Positions 33,780 through 42,088 are shown, numbered from the stretch's first letter. The stretch is DNA of 64,000 nt from Phycisphaerae bacterium (GCA_028279405.1 JANQNU010000087.1:124001-188000); one strand, 5' to 3'. The notes: generated by a model not told the origin, from the sequence alone. Made by a program: numbers and translations.

Positions 33780-34673
33780 TTACTGGATCGGCTGGTCGGG
33801 CGATCTTGCAGGCGCGTAGATCTTCGCGGCGAGTCGGACGAGTTCTCGCATGTCCTCGGCGTAGCCAAAGTAACTCATTCGAGCGCGCATTTCTGATGTC
33901 AGCGCGCGGCCTCCGACGAGCACTTGAATTCCGAGTTCGCGCGCGTGCTGAGCGAGCCCGCCGTAGTCGTTCAAGAATTGCGCTGTCGATTCGACATGGC
34001 TGACACTGAGCCAGAGAAGATCCGGCTGCACGTCGGTGCAGGCTTGCACCAGAGTGTGAACCGGATGCCCGCAGCCGTAAGATTGGGCGCGCCATCCGGC
34101 TTCGCGCAGTACCGTCTCGACCATCATCGTCGGGAGCATATACAGGTCGCCGGCGAGCGTTCCGCCGATGGCGCGGGGTGCATTTGCATCGGGGGCGGGC
34201 AGGGTGGCACACAATCGATGCAACTCGCGCAATGCGAGTTCTACCGCTCGGCGCTCTTCGTAGATCGCTGTTGTGCCGGAGGCAAACTGGTTCCCGATTT
34301 GGTGAAAGACCGGTGTGATGTAGCGATCGAGAATGTCAACGGCACTCTCGCCGGCCAGATACAAGCCGAAGATGATACTGCGAATCTCCTGCTCGCGCCC
34401 GATATCAAAGGCTTGTTGCAGTCTTTCGTGCAGGTCGGATGACGCCTGTTGCAGCAGCGCGTGCGTTGTCGGCAGGCCGAGGATGGACGGGCGGACGACG
34501 TCCATCTTCTGGGCGCGAACGAACTGGATGACGCCGTTGGTCGGTAGCCGGCGGTGGCCGCCGGGCGTACGAACCGCTGGTAGCAATCCTTGGTCACACC
34601 ATCGTTTCAGCGATGCTTCGGAAACGCCGAGGGCCCGCGCGGCTTGTCGAGTTGTCAGGACATCAAGGTTCAT
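33780..34673 (-). CDS. CarH-like regulator (MerR-type HTH plus B12-binding-type fold) with lost cobalamin ligand
   Basis: A 297-aa transcription regulator. Residues 5-45 (LTTRQAARALGVSEASLKRW...TPGGHRR) are a MerR/excisionase-type winged HTH. A helical domain (about 80-160) and a Rossmann-like B12-binding fold (about 165-285; LAGDLYMLPTMMVETVLREAGW) follow. This is the layout of CarA/CarH/LitR. In cobalamin sensors the motif is E/DxHxxG; here it is Asp176-Leu-Tyr178-Met-Leu-Pro181, lacking the histidine ligand and the glycine. It therefore probably does not bind B12 in the usual base-off mode, as proposed for some CarA-like paralogues. It is transcribed divergently from the selenoprotein candidate. 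Confidence 0.8.
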   Translation of the reverse strand: MNLDVLTTRQAARALGVSEASLKRWCDQGLLPAVRTPGGHRRLPTNGVIQFVRAQKMDVVRPSILGLPTTHALLQQASSDLHERLQQAFDIGREQEIRSIIFGLYLAGESAVDILDRYITPVFHQIGNQFASGTTAIYEERRAVELALRELHRLCATLPAPDANAPRAIGGTLAGDLYMLPTMMVETVLREAGWRAQSYGCGHPVHTLVQACTDVQPDLLWLSVSHVESTAQFLNDYGGLAQHARELGIQVLVGGRALTSEMRARMSYFGYAEDMRELVRLAAKIYAPARSPDQPIQ

Positions 34674-34725
34674 TGAACGAGCAGAATTCTAGCCGCTTGA
34701 TAACAAGTGCCAACGGAAAATATCG

Positions 34726-34744
34726 ATTTCGTAAATTGCGAAAT
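34726..34744. promoter_or_regulatory. Candidate operator in the regulator/redoxin intergenic region
   Basis: ATTTCG and CGAAAT form a perfect inverted repeat separated by TAAATTG, in an AT-rich block unlike the rest of the window. A TTGACA on the minus strand (34752-34747) adjoins it. It is a plausible autoregulatory site for the divergent CarH-like protein. Confidence 0.4.
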
Positions 34745-34804
34745 GTTGTCAAATGAGGGTGACGACGCGCGCGCATCGACAGAGAAATGATAAATCGGTG
34801 ATAA

Positions 34805-34832
34805 TTGACACGGTCAAAGGCGACGCTAGATT
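34805..34832 (+). promoter_or_regulatory. Promoter of the redoxin gene
   Basis: TTGACA (34805-34810), 16-nt spacer, TAGATT (34827-34832). The predicted start near 34839 gives a leader of about 54 nt before ATG 34893. Confidence 0.5.
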
Positions 34833-34892
34833 AGCCGTTGGGTCACGGTGTTTCGGGCCGGCCACGCGGTGCTGCGCTGTAACGGAGTCACG

Positions 34893-35663
34893 ATGCCAGA
34901 TGCGCCGATCGATACGGATCCAGTGAAGCGACGATTGTGGCTCGTGCTGCTGGGCCTGGGCCTGATTGTGCTGAGTCCGGTCGGTTGGGCCTGGACGCTC
35001 GACGATGCGCTGCTGCAGCGGACGGGGCTCGTGATGTGGCTGGTGATGGGAATGGGATTGGCTGCCAGCCTGGTTGCGGCCCGTGGTGATTCGCGCGCCC
35101 GAACGCGAGTGCTCGCGACGGCGAATCTGGTTCTCGTCTCGTTGGCGGTCGTGGGGTTCTTTGGCTTGACGAAGCTGCCGGCGCCGGATGCGTTTTCTGA
35201 GGTGCGGCACATACCGGAATTCGAGCTCCCGGATCATACGGGGACGATGCGGTCGCTGGCGGATCTGTTGCGTGACGGATCGCTCCTGCTCGTGTTTTAC
35301 CGTGGTCATTGGTGACTTTCGTGCAATGCGGAACTCCGCGGGCTCGGAGGCATCACACCCGGTTTGAAGCGTCTTGGCGTCGCGATCGCGGCGATCAGCG
35401 TCGATTCGCCGCGCGAATCGCGGAGGGTTGTCGACCGGAATCGCTTACCGTTTCCAATTCTCGCCGACGAGTCGCGTGATCTGGTCCGGACGCTGGGTCT
35501 GTTGCATCGTGGCGGCGGCCCGGGTGGCGAAGACATCGCGATCCCCACGCTGCTGCTGATCGACCCTGCTCGCGGGATCCGCTGGCGATTCGTCTCTGAT
35601 CGAATCCAGAATCGAATGTCCGCCGGGGACGTTTTGGTTCGGGTCCAGGAGGCGCTTCAGTAG
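34893..35663 (+). CDS. Probable selenocysteine-containing membrane redoxin (AhpC/TSA-like), TGA read as Sec141
   Basis: Read through the TGA at 35313-35315, this frame gives one 256-aa protein. Three N-terminal hydrophobic segments (about 14-34, 46-64, 74-94) precede a thioredoxin-fold redoxin domain with PEFELPDHTG, LLLVFYRGHW-U-LSC-NAEL, AIAAISVDSP, FPILADES and PTLLLIDP. Relatives read FYRGxWCPxC, so the TGA falls exactly on the catalytic cysteine, leaving a U-x-x-C motif (Sec141, Cys144). Both halves are in the same frame and no other stop interrupts them. The ATG at 34893 has GGAG five bases upstream. A hairpin just after the TGA (35334-35349) fits a bacterial SECIS. The alternative is a pseudogene by nonsense mutation; domain conservation on both sides argues against it. 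Confidence 0.8.
35334..35349 (+). promoter_or_regulatory. Candidate bacterial SECIS element
   Basis: CTCCG (35334-35338), loop CGGGCT, CGGAG (35345-35349). The loop begins 23 nt after the TGA and has G at its second position. Bacterial SECIS elements lie just downstream of UGA in the coding region with a short GC stem and a G near the start of the apical loop. An overlapping alternative stem GCGG/CCGC (35328-35339) exists. Confidence 0.55.
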
Positions 35664-35703
35664 CACTGGCCAATGTTGCTGCGTCCGTGGGGGTGGGGCT
35701 GCA

Positions 35704-37161
35704 CTACCGGGGGTGTTCCAGCAGTTCGTAGAGCACGTTGTCGGCGAAAGCCGGGTCGCGGGTCATGCCCAGGTGGTTGCTGAACACGAATGACACCTGA
35801 TCCCATTGGATCGGGGACCTGAGGGCCGGCTGCCATTCGGCCGCGATTCGCTCGTCGAGTAGCGCACTGGCGCGGGTGACGGTTCCGTCGCCGGGCCACC
35901 AGTCGACTGCGGTCAGCGCTCCGCTTCGCGGTTCGAGCTTGGCGATCGCGCTGGTCGGGATGGCGTCGCCGGCGAAGAGCACGAGTCGCGTGCCGGGCGT
36001 CGTGGCTGATGGCTGGTCCAGGGCAGCGTGGAATTGTCGAGCGCGCGTCAGGCATTTTTCGAGGTGATCCAGCGCGATCGCCCGACGTGCTTCCGACGAT
36101 TCGACCTCGGGCAACAGTTGTTGCAGCACGGCATCCTGCGCGGGGTCGGCCAGGCCCCAGCGCCGGTGTTTCCATTGCGAAACCGAATACAGATCGCGGA
36201 CGGGCTCATCTTCCACGACGCTGCGGACGGGTTCGTGCCGCTCGCGTGGAAGTAGCTGGTAGATCGACGGCATGGTGCCGAGGACCGCGGCGGGGTAGTC
36301 CGGCAGCAACGGTCCAATCTCCTTGCCGTGTGCGAGGTCGAGCAGTGCCTGGAGCGAGCCGGCGTTGGGCGTACCCACCATGATCAAGCGGTCCACATGT
36401 TGTGCCCCGTCCCAGGTTGGTGTCGGGACGCTACCGTCGGCAGGGAGGTCGCGGTCGCCGAAGCGAAGGTAATAGTGCGCAACCAGGCCGCCCATCGAAT
36501 GCGCGACGATGTCGAAACGCACGTCGGGATTCGACACGCCGAGACGTTGCTGGAGCTGCTGTGCGACGTAGGCCCGCTTCTCCTGGATGAACGCGTGTAA
36601 ACGTCGAGCGTTTTCGACGTTGTCACGTCGCCAGTCATAGTCGAACTGGAAGCAGGTGTAATGATCGGCGCCATAGTCGATTGCGCCGGCCTCGCCTAGC
36701 GACTGGTCGCGATAGCCGCCGGCACCGAGTGTCAGCAGCAGCTGCCGGTAGGCGTCCAGGGTAAGCGGGAGGCCGAGCAGGGCTAGCTTGAGCCGATCCA
36801 GAGCGCCATCGTTGACCACGTCGTCGCGTAGTTCGCGGAGCGGGAGCGAACGTTGCATCGGCAGCGCGAGGGCGCGTGCGTTTCGCGCCTTGCGCGGATC
36901 GGCAGAACCACCACCGAATGCGCCCCAGACGACTCGGCGGCTGTCACCTTCGACCAGGCGTGAGCCGAGGATTCCCGGGATGACGATCACCGCGTTGCGG
37001 TCAGGCCCGTGGTACATCGCGGCACGGTTATAGAGATTGTCGATGCGCGGGGTCGCGTGGGTCTCGCAACCGATGATGGCAGATCCGAACAAAAGGGCCG
37101 CGACGAGCGGCAACGCGCGGCTTGCAGATCGATGGACGCGCCAGGTGGCCAAGCGATACAT
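35704..37161 (-). CDS. LCAT-like alpha/beta-hydrolase lipoprotein
   Basis: A 485-aa exported lipoprotein: signal peptide with lipobox AIIGC (Cys32). The mature part resembles lecithin:cholesterol acyltransferases and related lipases: IVIPGILGSRLV (58-70, lid and oxyanion region), FDYDWR, the nucleophile elbow VAHSMGG (Ser222), VDWWPGDGTVT with the acid residue, and FSNHLGMTRD with the catalytic His. It likely hydrolyses or transfers acyl chains at the outer membrane or periplasm. The substrate is unknown. The gene stands alone. Confidence 0.78.
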   Translation of the reverse strand: MYRLATWRVHRSASRALPLVAALLFGSAIIGCETHATPRIDNLYNRAAMYHGPDRNAVIVIPGILGSRLVEGDSRRVVWGAFGGGSADPRKARNARALALPMQRSLPLRELRDDVVNDGALDRLKLALLGLPLTLDAYRQLLLTLGAGGYRDQSLGEAGAIDYGADHYTCFQFDYDWRRDNVENARRLHAFIQEKRAYVAQQLQQRLGVSNPDVRFDIVAHSMGGLVAHYYLRFGDRDLPADGSVPTPTWDGAQHVDRLIMVGTPNAGSLQALLDLAHGKEIGPLLPDYPAAVLGTMPSIYQLLPRERHEPVRSVVEDEPVRDLYSVSQWKHRRWGLADPAQDAVLQQLLPEVESSEARRAIALDHLEKCLTRARQFHAALDQPSATTPGTRLVLFAGDAIPTSAIAKLEPRSGALTAVDWWPGDGTVTRASALLDERIAAEWQPALRSPIQWDQVSFVFSNHLGMTRDPAFADNVLYELLEHPR

Positions 37162-37483
37162 GGTCGGCTCCCGTTTGAAGCTGGCGTTGCTTCCGTGGAC
37201 GATGCTGACGAATCCTACTCGTACACGCGATTCGCGAGAAGGCGACTTGGATGCCCTCTGCTAGGAGCGCGTCAGCGAGTTTCGCAGGGTAGAACCCCGG
37301 GGTACGGGAGCGGGCGAGACGCCCGCCCCACCCTGGTAAACGCACGGCTCGAACACTGGCGGACAGGCTTGTCGTGTGCGTCGAGGGGCGTCGGGCGATC
37401 CGGTTGTGGCTGGCCGTCATTGGCGTGGTTGCGCTATAATCCGCTCAAAACCGATTCCCCCCAACTCTCAAGAAGAGGCGTAC
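37162..37483. other. Gene-free spacer with reversed repeats and trxB -10 box
   Basis: The 322-bp gap between divergent genes contains a reversed GC-rich hairpin (GCGGGCG-AGA-CGCCCGC, 37310-37326, followed by CCCACCC) and a reversed CACTGGC-type copy (37351-37373). TATAAT at 37435-37440 is a likely -10 element for trxB, start near 37447, without a good -35 hexamer. Confidence 0.6.
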
Positions 37484-38452
37484 ATGAGCGTGGAGAAAGT
37501 TGTCATCGTCGGATCCGGACCTGCAGGATTGACCGCTGCGATTTATGCAGCCCGGGCAGCGCTGAAGCCGCTCATGTTCGAGGGGTTCTCGGCCGGCGGG
37601 CTGATTCCCGGTGGACAGCTGATGTTCACGACGGACGTCGAGAACTACCCCGGGTTTCCGGAAGGTGTCATGGGGCCGAAGATGATGAAGATGTTCCGCG
37701 ATCAGGCCGAGCGCTTCGGGACGCGGTTCATTCGCGAAGACGTGACCCAGGTCGACCTGTCGAAGCGGCCGTTCACGGTTCGCAGCGACGAGAACGAGGT
37801 TCAGGCCCATTCCGTCATCATCTCCACGGGCGCCCGGGCCAACTGGCTCGAGTTGCCGAACGAGCAGCGGCTGGCGAAGGCTGGCGGCGGCGTATCCGCG
37901 TGCGCGGTCTGTGACGGGGCGTTGCCGGTCTTTCGCGATCAGGAGCTGGTCGTCGTCGGCGGAGGTGATTCCGCAGTCGAGGAGGCGAGTTATCTGACCA
38001 AGTTCGCTCGCAAGGTCTACTTGGTCCATCGTCGCGATGCGCTGCGTGCGAGCCAGATCATGCAGGAACGGGCCTTCAAGTTGGTCGAGGAGGGCAAGCT
38101 CGAGATCGTCTGGGATACGCAGGTCACAGATGTGCTCGGGGATGAGTTCATTTCAGGCGTGGAGCTGCAGAATATCAAGAACAACGAGACACGTGAGTTC
38201 CCGTGCAAGGGGCTGTTTCTGGCGATCGGGCACACGCCGAACACGGAGCTGTTCAAGGAGTTCCTCGACCTCGACGATGGCAAGTACATCAAGCTGAAGA
38301 CCCCTGGCCGGAGCTTTACGAACGTGGACGGTGTTTTCGCCGCCGGCGATGTTGCGGACCATATCTATCGTCAGGCAGTGACGGCTGCCGGGACCGGTTG
38401 CATGGCCGCGATCGACGCGGAGCGCTGGTTGGCGGCACAGGGAATCGAATGA
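37484..38452 (+). CDS. trxB: Thioredoxin reductase
   Basis: A 322-aa FAD flavoprotein that transfers electrons from NADPH to thioredoxin. FAD-binding GSGPAGLTAAIYAARA (10-25), redox-active CAVC (Cys140, Cys143; most relatives have CATC), NADPH loop VVVGGGDSAVEEASYL and the C-terminal FAD motif GVFAAGDVAD. It is the low-molecular-weight type without a C-terminal redox tail. It has AGAGG upstream. Its stop overlaps the start of the next gene. It lies 2 kb from the candidate selenoredoxin, though in a separate transcription unit. Confidence 0.95.
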   Translation: MSVEKVVIVGSGPAGLTAAIYAARAALKPLMFEGFSAGGLIPGGQLMFTTDVENYPGFPEGVMGPKMMKMFRDQAERFGTRFIREDVTQVDLSKRPFTVRSDENEVQAHSVIISTGARANWLELPNEQRLAKAGGGVSACAVCDGALPVFRDQELVVVGGGDSAVEEASYLTKFARKVYLVHRRDALRASQIMQERAFKLVEEGKLEIVWDTQVTDVLGDEFISGVELQNIKNNETREFPCKGLFLAIGHTPNTELFKEFLDLDDGKYIKLKTPGRSFTNVDGVFAAGDVADHIYRQAVTAAGTGCMAAIDAERWLAAQGIE

Positions 38453-39300
38453 CCGGACGCGACGCCATCTATTTGTTCGCGCTGGGCGGGACGCTTTTCG
38501 TGAGCGGTACCGGCTGTGTGCCGATGGCGTTGCTTCAGGAATCCATCATTTTTCCACGACACCTGACGGGACCGGCGGTAAAGACGCCGCAGGACCCGCG
38601 CATCAAGCAGGTCTTCCTGGGAACGGACGACGACGAGCAGGTCGAAGCGTGGTTCATCCGCGGGCGCGGCCGCTCTGAGAAACGTCCCGGGCCCACGATT
38701 ATCTATCTGCACGGCAACGGCGAGTTGATTCACTGGTGCGTGGGGGTCGTGGCCCCGTATGCACGGGCCGGGTTCAACGTGCTGTTGCCGGAGTATCGCG
38801 GATACGGCAACTGTACCGGCGTGCCGTCGCAGGAAGCGATTACGCGCGATATGACGATGTTCTACGACTGGTTGGCGGATAATCCGCTCGTGAGCGAGAG
38901 CGCGATCATCGTCCATGGCCGATCGCTCGGCGGCGGGGTGGCCGCCCAGCTCGCACAACGCCGACCCATTCGGGCACTCATCCTCGAATCGACCTTCTAC
39001 AGCCTCGCAGAGTTTGCCCTTACTTTCCTGCTGCCAGAATGGATGTGTCGGCACCCCTTTCGGACGGCTGACGCAGTTGCGGACCTCGATATTCCGATCC
39101 TCATCATCCACGGACGGCGCGATCTGATCGTCCCGTTCGATCATGCCAAGCGCCTACACGAACGAATCCCGAACTCGGCGCTCGTGGAACTGGATGCCGA
39201 GCACAACGACATGCAGAAGTGTTGCGGCCGAGACTACTGGGTCTCGATCGCGCGGTTTCTGCGCGATGTCGGGGTCCGGGATCGCGGGCGAAGACGGTAG
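38449..39300 (+). CDS. Alpha/beta-hydrolase of the BEM46/YqkD type
   Basis: A 283-aa serine hydrolase. N-terminal hydrophobic segment (about 6-23, ending SGTGC, a poor lipobox) suggests membrane attachment. Catalytic domain: TIIYLHGNGE (oxyanion), PEYRGYG, nucleophile HGRSLGGG (Ser159), IIHGRRDLIVPF (acid) and DAEHNDM (His). The layout matches BEM46/FrsA-like hydrolases of unknown substrate. The ATGA overlap couples it to trxB. Confidence 0.78.
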   Translation: MTGRDAIYLFALGGTLFVSGTGCVPMALLQESIIFPRHLTGPAVKTPQDPRIKQVFLGTDDDEQVEAWFIRGRGRSEKRPGPTIIYLHGNGELIHWCVGVVAPYARAGFNVLLPEYRGYGNCTGVPSQEAITRDMTMFYDWLADNPLVSESAIIVHGRSLGGGVAAQLAQRRPIRALILESTFYSLAEFALTFLLPEWMCRHPFRTADAVADLDIPILIIHGRRDLIVPFDHAKRLHERIPNSALVELDAEHNDMQKCCGRDYWVSIARFLRDVGVRDRGRRR

Positions 39301-39335
39301 GCACTTTCGAGCCTTAAGACACTGGCGTTCGGGCG

Positions 39336-39364
39336 GCACTGGCGCCTTGTCCGCTAGTGTTCGG
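39336..39364. repeat. CACTGGC-type repeat (family B) copy
   Basis: GGCACTGGCGCCTTGTCCGC followed by TAGTGTTCGG repeats the element at 14401-14437. A second, shorter inverted repeat with the same half-site (CACTGGTAGC-AA-GCTACCAGTG, 39428-39449, perfect 10 bp) follows. Confidence 0.6.
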
Positions 39365-39548
39365 AGCGTGCGCTTGGATTCGAGCGCTATTAACTGACTC
39401 GGCGATTCCGGCCCAGCATCCTCATAACACTGGTAGCAAGCTACCAGTGCCACCCGAACACGAACGAGCTCGGAGCGCAAGGCCACGGTCCCTTTGTCGT
39501 GCGCATCTTGAACCCGTCGCTTGCAAGCGACGGGTCCGGGTCACGCGC

Positions 39549-39714
39549 TGACCGCTCGCTAGCGCTCGCGGCTCGCACTGGCGCCCTCGGCCACACAACG
39601 AGCGCCGAGCGCGAGCGAGGGGGGGAGCAAGCTCCCCTTGCGAGGCCTGTGTCTACGCCACAGGCCCCGGCGCGAACCAGACACCAAACACAACGAGCCC
39701 CGAGCGCGAGCGAG
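39549..39714. repeat. 167-bp intergenic repeat, copy 2
   Basis: Nearly identical to 23975-24141, in the same orientation, with the same start TGACCGCTCGCT and the same internal hairpins. It fills most of the 464-bp gene-free gap before prmC. Confidence 0.85.
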
Positions 39715-39764
39715 TGGGCAGTGGCGTCTCGTCGCGCCGCGATGCTTTTGCTATAGTTGCGTGG

Positions 39765-40688
39765 ATGAGCGTAGCGGAAGCACAGCCATGGACGGTGTCG
39801 CGATTGCTCGCGTGGACGCGCGGCTATTTCGAGCGACAGGGTTTGGATTCGCCGCGGCTTTGCGCGGAGATTTTGCTGGCCGATGCACTCGATTGCGATC
39901 GAATCCATCTGTTTACCCGCTTCGATCATACGCCGGAGGAAGCCGTGCTGACGCGGTTTCGGGAGCGCGTGCAGCGTGCCGCTACCGGCTATCCGATCGC
40001 GTATCTGATCGGCTACAAGGAGTTCTTCTCGCTACGGTTCGCCGTGACGCCGGAGGTTTTGATTCCGCGTCCGGAGACCGAGGTGCTGGTCGAACGCACG
40101 ATCGGTCTGGTCCGGGAAGCCGGGCTCGAGACCGCGACGATTCTCGACATCGGGACGGGCAGCGGCTGCATTGCGGTGGCACTCGCGAAGCACCTCCCAG
40201 GCGTGCGGATCACGGCCGGCGATGTTTCGGCCGCGGCTCTGAAAGTGGCACGCGAGAATGCCGACCGACATGGCTTGGGTGACCGCATCACGTTCGTCGA
40301 GAGTGACCTCTTCGCGCCCCTTTCGGCCGACTTCGTGGACGGTGTCGACATCATCGTCAGCAATCCGCCGTACCTGGCGACAGAGAGCGAGACGGTGGAT
40401 GCGGGGGTGCGTGACCACGAGCCGCCCGGCGCCCTGTTCGGCGGCGCTGATGGTTTTGCGGTAATCCGCAGACTCTTGGCGGAAGCGCCGGGGGTCTTGC
40501 GGCCGGGTGGGCACCTGTTGTTCGAGATCGCGTTTGACCAGTCAGCGGCCGTTGGGGCTCTCCTGGCAGACGATCTCTGGTACGATGTCCGCTGCTATCG
40601 GGATGCGCTCGGTCACGAGCGCGTGATGCACGTTCGACTGCTTGATCGCGAGCAACCGCCGCGGGCCGAGAGTGAGGAAACTTCGTGA
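39765..40688 (+). CDS. prmC: Peptide chain release factor N5-glutamine methyltransferase
   Basis: A 307-aa SAM-dependent enzyme that methylates the GGQ glutamine of release factors. A helical N-terminal domain (1-90, YLIGYKEFF) is followed by the Rossmann methyltransferase with PRPETEVLVE, LDIGTGSGCIAVALA (127-141) and the substrate motif SNPPYLA (NPPY 200-203). The start at 39765 lies about 8 bases after TATAGT (39752-39757), so the message may be nearly leaderless. murA starts within its stop codon. Confidence 0.93.
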   Translation: MSVAEAQPWTVSRLLAWTRGYFERQGLDSPRLCAEILLADALDCDRIHLFTRFDHTPEEAVLTRFRERVQRAATGYPIAYLIGYKEFFSLRFAVTPEVLIPRPETEVLVERTIGLVREAGLETATILDIGTGSGCIAVALAKHLPGVRITAGDVSAAALKVARENADRHGLGDRITFVESDLFAPLSADFVDGVDIIVSNPPYLATESETVDAGVRDHEPPGALFGGADGFAVIRRLLAEAPGVLRPGGHLLFEIAFDQSAAVGALLADDLWYDVRCYRDALGHERVMHVRLLDREQPPRAESEETS

Positions 40689-41965
40689 GCTTGCCTTTTT
40701 TCGAGATCAACGGGGGCAACCGGCTGCGCGGCACAGTTCGAATCAGCGGTGCCAAGAACGCGGCCTTGCCGATCATGGCCGCTTCAATCCTGTGCGAAGG
40801 TGAAGTTGTTCTGCGGGATATCCCTCGCGTCGCTGACGTCGAGTCGTTGTGCGAACTGCTTCAGAAGCTCGGTGTCGAGACCACTTGGATCGAAGACAAC
40901 GCGCTTCGGCTGATCGTTCGCGACGAGATGAACTGTAAAGCGGAGTACGACATCGTTCGCAAGATGCGGGCGTCGATCTGCGTGTTGGGCCCGCTGATCG
41001 CGAAGCGTCAAAAGGCGCAGGTCTCGATGCCCGGCGGCTGCGCAATCGGGGACCGACCTGTGAACCTGCATTTGCGGGCCATGGAGCGGCTGGGCGCGGA
41101 TCTCGACCTGGTGGGTGGGGACATCGTTGCGCGTGCCAAGAAACTGGTGGGTACCGAAATGTTCCTCGGCGGGCGGTTCGGCTCGACCGTGCTCGGGACC
41201 GCTAACGCGATGATGGCGGCGGCGCTGGCGGACGGCGTTACGGTGATCGAGATGGCAGCCTGCGAGCCGGAAGTGGCGGACTTGGCCAACTTTCTGAACC
41301 AGTGTGGTGCATCGATCTCCGGGCAAGGGACGCCGCGCATTATTGTGGAGGGGGTGAAGGAACTGCACGGCTGCGAGTATCGCATCATTCCCGATCGGAT
41401 CGAGGCCGGGACGTTCATGGTTGCTGCAGCGCTGACGAACGGCGATCTCAAGATCGAGAACGTTCGGCTGGATCACCTGATGGCATTCGTCGACTGCCTG
41501 AGCGGTGTCGGCGTGCATGTCGAAAAAACGACGCTCGGTGCCGAGGTCACTTCATCGCGTCGCTTGGAGCCCGTGGAGGTGACGACTCAGCCGTTTCCCG
41601 GGTTTCCGACCGATCTGCAAGCGCAACTTATGACGTTGCTCTGTCTGGCCGACGGCAACAGCGTGATCACCGACAAGATCTTCCCCGATCGCTTCATGCA
41701 CGTGCCGGAGCTGGCGCGGATGGGCGCCCAACTGCGGCGCGAGGGCGGGACCGTCATCATCGAAGGGGTCAAACGACTGATCGGCGCGCCGGTCATGGCG
41801 TCGGATCTGCGCGCTTCGGCGGCGCTGGTGCTCGCCGGTCTCGTGGCGCGGGGTACGACCCGCGTCAACCGGATCTACCACCTCGCGCGCGGCTACGAGC
41901 GAATGGACGAAAAGCTGCGAGCCGTGGGCGGCGATATCCAGCTGCACCCGGAAGGCGGCGTTTAG
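40685..41965 (+). CDS. murA: UDP-N-acetylglucosamine 1-carboxyvinyltransferase
   Basis: A 426-aa enzyme for the first step of peptidoglycan precursor synthesis, adding enolpyruvate to UDP-GlcNAc. SGAKNAALPIMAA (21-33) binds UDP-GlcNAc. Cys119 in MPGGCAIGDRPV is the active-site cysteine attacked by fosfomycin, so the enzyme should be of the sensitive type. DLRASAALVLAGLVARG and the C-terminal YERMDEKL match MurA. The GTG start overlaps the prmC stop. The gene indicates peptidoglycan synthesis in this organism. Confidence 0.95.
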   Translation: MSLPFFEINGGNRLRGTVRISGAKNAALPIMAASILCEGEVVLRDIPRVADVESLCELLQKLGVETTWIEDNALRLIVRDEMNCKAEYDIVRKMRASICVLGPLIAKRQKAQVSMPGGCAIGDRPVNLHLRAMERLGADLDLVGGDIVARAKKLVGTEMFLGGRFGSTVLGTANAMMAAALADGVTVIEMAACEPEVADLANFLNQCGASISGQGTPRIIVEGVKELHGCEYRIIPDRIEAGTFMVAAALTNGDLKIENVRLDHLMAFVDCLSGVGVHVEKTTLGAEVTSSRRLEPVEVTTQPFPGFPTDLQAQLMTLLCLADGNSVITDKIFPDRFMHVPELARMGAQLRREGGTVIIEGVKRLIGAPVMASDLRASAALVLAGLVARGTTRVNRIYHLARGYERMDEKLRAVGGDIQLHPEGGV

Positions 41966-42064
41966 GTATGGGTTCCGCCGACGGCATCACACCAACGTGA
42001 CGAGCGGTCGAGGTGCGTTTCTTGAAGGGAGCGCGCCCTTCTGCGGGCCCGGCAAAGAACCGAT

Positions 42065-42088
42065 GCGCCGGACCGACTCGTCCGGCGC
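42065..42088. terminator. Hairpin between convergent genes
   Basis: GCGCCGGAC, loop CGACTC, GTCCGGCGC form a perfect 9-bp stem between the ends of murA and the aldehyde dehydrogenase. There is no T tract on either strand, so it is a weak terminator candidate. Confidence 0.4.

Noticed and set aside
34749-35309. Minus-strand frame of 186 codons opposite the redoxin gene
   Set aside because: Composition is Gln/Arg/His-rich, typical of antisense frames in GC-rich DNA; the plus strand encodes the recognisable domain.
35313-35315. Ordinary stop codon, making two short genes (34893-35315 and 35364-35663)
   Set aside because: The two halves are in one frame, together form one redoxin domain, and the stop sits exactly on the active-site cysteine. 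The second half lacks a ribosome-binding site of its own.
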